Assembly (NCBI GenBank): GCA_036397475.1
Contig: DASWIV010000036.1
Coordinates: 1-8,133 of the forward strand
Direction of reading: 5' to 3'
Source of the DNA: DASWIV01 sp036397475
Lineage (GTDB): Bacteria; JAJVIF01; JAPKYR01
DNA length: 8,133 nucleotides
Shown here: positions 5,513 through 8,133 of the stretch, piece after piece
Numbering within the stretch: position 1 is the first letter of the stretch
Layout of the letters: each line of letters starts with the position of its first letter
Notes under the pieces: model-generated
Seen by the model: the letters and a program-made list of their open reading frames with translations, nothing else
Told to the model about the DNA's origin: nothing
Database searches by the model: none
Position numbers and translations under genes: made by a program

Positions 5513-7306
5513 ATGGGTGGACCAGGCATGAAGCGCCTGGGCGACTTGCTGATTGACGAAGGGATACTTTCCCCGTCAAAACTGGAAGAAGCCTTAAAAC
5601 AACAGCGCGCATCAGGGAAACGCCTTGGCGAAGTACTCCAGGAAATGGAGATGGTTGTCGAGACCCAGATACTCGAAGCCTTGGCCAATCAACTTGGAGT
5701 ATTGAAAATTGACCTGGGCGATGAACCCCCCGAACCCGAGGTCGCCAATCTGCTTGATCCCGAAGTCATTAAGCGGCACAAGTCGATGCCAGTCAGGCTT
5801 GAAGGCAATGAGCTGATCGTTGCCATGGTTGATCCGCTCAACCTGATGGCGATCGACGATATCCGTCTCGCAACCGGCTACGACATCCAGCCCAGAATCT
5901 GCTCGGAAAAAGCGCTTGAGATGCGATTCCAGGAAATTTTTGGTGTCCAGCACGAAGCGCAGAAGCATATCGACGAGTGGCGCAAAGAAGCGATGAAGGA
6001 AGGGACCAACCTTCAGCAGATGCTGAAGCAGACGTCCAGTCTGACAGAGCTGGACGATGCGCCTATCGTAAAATTTGTCGAGGCGATACTGGAAGGCTCA
6101 GTCGACCAGCACGCATCGGACATCCACCTGGAACCCAAGGAAGACAAACTTGTGGTTCGGTACCGTGTTGACGGCATGCTTCACAGGGTCATGACAGTAC
6201 CGAAGCAGGCGCAAGCAGCGGTTATCGCGAGGCTTAAGATTCTCGCGGGACTGGACACATCCGAGAGAAGGCGTCCGCAGGACGGCCGTATCGACCTGAA
6301 GGTAAGAAACCAGAACTTCGATATCCGTTTTTCAACCCTCCCTACCCTGTTCGGTGAAAAGATCGTTATGCGTCTCCTGAACAAGGAAATGGCGACGGTC
6401 ACCCTGAATCAGTTGGGCTTCGAAGGCGACGAGCTGGAAGCGTGGAAAGATATTATCATCCAGCCTCATGGAATCATCTATCTTACTGGTCCTACCGGTT
6501 CTGGAAAATCAACGACACTTATCGCTTCGCTTGCTACAATAGCGAATGAAAAAATCAATGTGGTAACGGTCGAGGACCCGATCGAGTACCAGCTTCCGAT
6601 AATTAACCAGGTCCAGGTCAACAGAAAAGTCGACTTCTCGTTCTCCGAAGCTTTGAGGACAATAGTCAGGCAGGACCCGGACGTCATCATGGTCGGTGAG
6701 ACTCGCGATAAGGAAACCGCCGATCTCGCCATTAATGCGGCACTAACGGGCCACCTTGTATTCAGTACCCTCCATACGAACGACGCAGCCGGCGGAATTA
6801 TCCGTCTGAATAATATGGGAGTCGACAGGTTCCTCATTGTCGCGTCGGTAAACGCGCTTGTCGCACAGAGGCTCGCTAGGACACTTTGCAAAAACTGCAG
6901 AGCGCTTTACGATGTGCCCGAAGGCGAGCAGAAACTGATCGCTCCTTATCTTGGAGCCGACAGAGATCCTTCGAAAGTGAAACTTTACAAGACAAAGGGC
7001 TGCGAAATGTGCCACAGTTACGGCTACATCGGTAGAACCGCTATTGTCGAGATTCTCGAAATGTCCCGCGAGGTCAGGGACCTGACCATGGCAGACAAGT
7101 CGGTACAGGACATCAAGCGTATGGCACGTAAACAGGGCATGAACACCTTGTTCGAGTCGGGCATGAAGAAAGTATTCAAAGGCGTCACCAGTCTCGAAGA
7201 ACTGTTCAGGATTGCACGTCCCGAAGAAGACGAAGAGAGCTCACTCGACGAAGTCGGTCAGCGCTCGCTTCTTGAGGAATTGCCCGAGGAAGTATACGCG
7301 GCTTAA
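5513..7306 (+). CDS. pilB: type IV pilus assembly / type II secretion ATPase (PilB/GspE family)
   Basis: A 597-residue secretion ATPase that powers pilus (or pseudopilus) extension as a cytoplasmic hexamer at the inner-membrane platform. Residues 8-60 are a near-perfect MshEN cyclic-di-GMP-binding pair: R8-L-G..L...G17......L...L..Q31, a 5-residue spacer, then R37-L-G..L......I...L..Q60, with Glu46 in place of the second Gly. The rest of the N-domain runs to about 150. The ATPase core has Walker A GPTGSGKST (326-334), the Asp box VEDPIEY (353-359), Walker B VIMVGE (391-396, catalytic Glu396) and the His box around HLVFSTLHTNDA (414-425). A zinc-binding tetracysteine follows (C459-x2-C462, C497-x2-C500). 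The C-terminal tail is acidic. The start is set by AGGAGGTGA 7 nt before the ATG; a second ATG five codons later is possible. No pilin, pilC or pilT is in the window, so PilB versus GspE rests on the sequence type; PilB is preferred. It is probably a single-gene transcript with a structured leader and its own terminator. Confidence 0.93.
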   Translation: MGGPGMKRLGDLLIDEGILSPSKLEEALKQQRASGKRLGEVLQEMEMVVETQILEALANQLGVLKIDLGDEPPEPEVANLLDPEVIKRHKSMPVRLEGNELIVAMVDPLNLMAIDDIRLATGYDIQPRICSEKALEMRFQEIFGVQHEAQKHIDEWRKEAMKEGTNLQQMLKQTSSLTELDDAPIVKFVEAILEGSVDQHASDIHLEPKEDKLVVRYRVDGMLHRVMTVPKQAQAAVIARLKILAGLDTSERRRPQDGRIDLKVRNQNFDIRFSTLPTLFGEKIVMRLLNKEMATVTLNQLGFEGDELEAWKDIIIQPHGIIYLTGPTGSGKSTTLIASLATIANEKINVVTVEDPIEYQLPIINQVQVNRKVDFSFSEALRTIVRQDPDVIMVGETRDKETADLAINAALTGHLVFSTLHTNDAAGGIIRLNNMGVDRFLIVASVNALVAQRLARTLCKNCRALYDVPEGEQKLIAPYLGADRDPSKVKLYKTKGCEMCHSYGYIGRTAIVEILEMSREVRDLTMADKSVQDIKRMARKQGMNTLFESGMKKVFKGVTSLEELFRIARPEEDEESSLDEVGQRSLLEELPEEVYAA

Positions 7307-7330
7307 GAAGATCTTAATTTTGAAATATCT

Positions 7331-7359
7331 AACCCGGTGATGCACTCACCGGGTTTTTT
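7331..7359 (+). terminator. intrinsic terminator of pilB
   Basis: AACCCGGTGA (7331-7340) and TCACCGGGTT (7346-7355) form a perfect 10-bp stem with a 5-nt loop, followed directly by a run of T to 7359. It lies 24 nt past the pilB stop codon. Confidence 0.92.
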
Positions 7360-7395
7360 ATTATGCAATTTGTAACCATACTTTTTTACGGTATT

Positions 7396-7420
7396 TAACC
7401 CGGACCTGGAGTCCGGGTTA
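7396..7420. repeat. second perfect hairpin related to the pilB terminator stem
   Basis: TAACCCGGAC (7396-7405) and GTCCGGGTTA (7411-7420) form a perfect 10-bp stem with a CTGGA loop. Neither strand has a T-run after it, so it is not an obvious terminator. Its arm shares AACCCGG with the pilB terminator 65 bp away. Such hairpins are often dispersed extragenic repeats. The rest of the 303-bp space 7307-7609 holds the next promoter, a small hairpin CCATGC/GCATGG (7466-7482) and an 11-bp direct repeat ACCCATGCTGT (7464-7474 and 7570-7580). Confidence 0.6.
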
Positions 7421-7497
7421 CAAAAACATGATCTTCAAAATTAAATTATCAGCCACTTTTTTTACCCATGCTGTTTGCATGGTATGTTGTTATTAAA

Positions 7498-7526
7498 TTG
7501 ACTATCCATCACATAAGCACTAATAT
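7498..7526 (+). promoter_or_regulatory. predicted sigma70-type promoter of the MBL-fold hydrolase
   Basis: TTGACT (7498-7503) and TAATAT (7521-7526) are 17 nt apart, giving a leader of roughly 75 nt. A perfect TATAAT at 7580-7585 lies closer to the gene but has no -35 box at a proper distance; it may be a second start. Confidence 0.5.
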
Positions 7527-7609
7527 TTAAGTCAGGTTAAATTAACAGGCGGTTGAAATATCTATCCCCACCCATGCTGTATAATTCGCATAAAAAAGGG
7601 GGATAAAAA

Positions 7610-8133
7610 ATGTACTTCGAACAGATAAAAGACGAATGGCTGGCTCAATACGCGTACCTGATCGGATGCCAGCGTACCGGCGAAGCGCTTTTAATAGACC
7701 CGATGCGCGATATCAACCGCTACATCGACAGGGCAAGATCGCAAAGGCTGAAAATCACCGCTGTCTCGGAAACCCATATCCATGCCGACTTCCTGTCGGG
7801 GACAAGGGAATTCGCCGAGAAAACCAAAGCAAAAATTTATCTATCAGATGAAGGCGATGCCGACTGGAAATATGAGTGGGCGAAGAATACAGGCTACAAT
7901 GTCGAATTCCTGAAGGACGGAGATTCGTTCTATGTCGGGAATATCAGAATAGACATCCAGCATACGCCCGGACATACCCCCGAACATATTTCATTTCTGG
8001 TGACCGATGAGGGCGGCGGCGCGACCGAACCGATGGGAATTATTACCGGCGATTTTGTTTTTGTCGGCGATCTCGGACGTCCCGATCTGCTCGAATCTGC
8101 CGCAGGATATGAAGGCGCAATGGAACCTAGCGC
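7610..8133 (+). CDS. MBL-fold hydrolase, persulfide dioxygenase/rhodanese-associated type (5' part)
   Basis: The first 174 codons of a longer gene that runs off the window. Residues 1-64 (MYFEQIKDEWLAQYAYLIGC, IDPMRDI, ETHIHADFLSG) match the start of the BaeB-like metallo-beta-lactamase group. Its members resemble ETHE1-type persulfide dioxygenases and often end in one or two rhodanese domains, with a total length near 450 residues. Visible metal-site residues are H56, H58 and D60 of T-H-I-H-A-D, H122 of TPGHTPEH, and D148 of ITGD. Position 61 is Phe where canonical MBL enzymes have a second-site His, as is usual in this group. GDLGRPDLL (153-161) is also characteristic. The role is probably sulfur or persulfide handling in the cytoplasm. 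Whether rhodanese domains follow cannot be seen. GGGGGAT lies 5 nt before the ATG. Confidence 0.9.
   Translation, partial: MYFEQIKDEWLAQYAYLIGCQRTGEALLIDPMRDINRYIDRARSQRLKITAVSETHIHADFLSGTREFAEKTKAKIYLSDEGDADWKYEWAKNTGYNVEFLKDGDSFYVGNIRIDIQHTPGHTPEHISFLVTDEGGGATEPMGIITGDFVFVGDLGRPDLLESAAGYEGAMEPS

Larger units (their letters stand above)
7314..7444. repeat. 11-bp inverted repeat enclosing two related hairpins
   Basis: TTAATTTTGAA (7314-7324) and TTCAAAATTAA (7434-7444) are perfect inverted copies 109 nt apart. Between them lie two hairpins (7331-7355 and 7396-7420) whose arms share AACCCGG/CCGGGTT. The nested symmetry suggests a compact repeat element of the REP or miniature-element kind that supplies the pilB terminator, but nothing here shows mobility. 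No target-site duplication was recognised. Confidence 0.4.

Noticed and set aside
5374..5688. Minus-strand open frame across the pilB start
   Set aside because: It overlaps the well-supported pilB N-domain in antisense and has low-complexity Ser/Pro/Arg content typical of a shadow frame.
6478..6891. Minus-strand 137-codon frame
   Set aside because: It is antisense to the pilB ATPase core, whose motifs are all intact on the plus strand.

Overview
The window comes from a bacterium with an outer membrane (diderm). The largest minus-strand gene encodes a signal peptide, one S-layer homology (SLH) domain, a coiled coil and a long C-terminal region ending in phenylalanine. This is the plan of outer-membrane porins tethered to the wall in Deinococcota, Cyanobacteria, Negativicutes and several uncultured phyla. 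A type IV pilus/type II secretion assembly ATPase is also present. The phylum cannot be fixed from the window. Base composition is moderate, intergenic regions are AT-richer, and I see no tRNA, rRNA, CRISPR array, transposase or phage gene.

Layout. Positions 1-61 may hold the 3' end of a plus-strand gene. From 58 to 3454 all genes are on the minus strand. In transcription order they are the SLH porin (3454-1826), a VOC/glyoxalase-fold protein (1597-1223), a possible 39-residue peptide (1090-971), a small lipoprotein (964-557) and a second VOC protein (453-58). The two VOC proteins are about two thirds identical and have similar promoters, so they look like a duplication. The porin is followed by a clear intrinsic terminator. 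It is preceded by a leader of about 375 nt holding two strong Shine-Dalgarno (SD) sequences and a 9-nt perfect complement of the porin's own SD. From 4992 to 3970 lies a polytopic membrane protein of GT-C-like character, cut by one in-frame TAA.

The plus-strand half starts with a possible 46-residue protein (5088-5228). A good sigma70-type promoter overlaps its end. Next comes a leader of about 255 nt that reads as a chain of hairpins, then pilB (5513-7306), whose N-terminal domain carries the two-part cyclic-di-GMP-binding MshEN motif. pilB ends at a strong terminator, followed by a second, related hairpin inside a larger inverted repeat. The window closes with the first 174 codons of a metallo-beta-lactamase-fold hydrolase of the persulfide dioxygenase-like, rhodanese-associated group.

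The genes do not form one evident pathway. The common theme is the cell surface (porin, lipoprotein, membrane protein, pilus motor). The least explained material is regulatory: the long, structured leaders of the porin and of pilB. All promoter, hairpin and small-ORF calls were made by eye.
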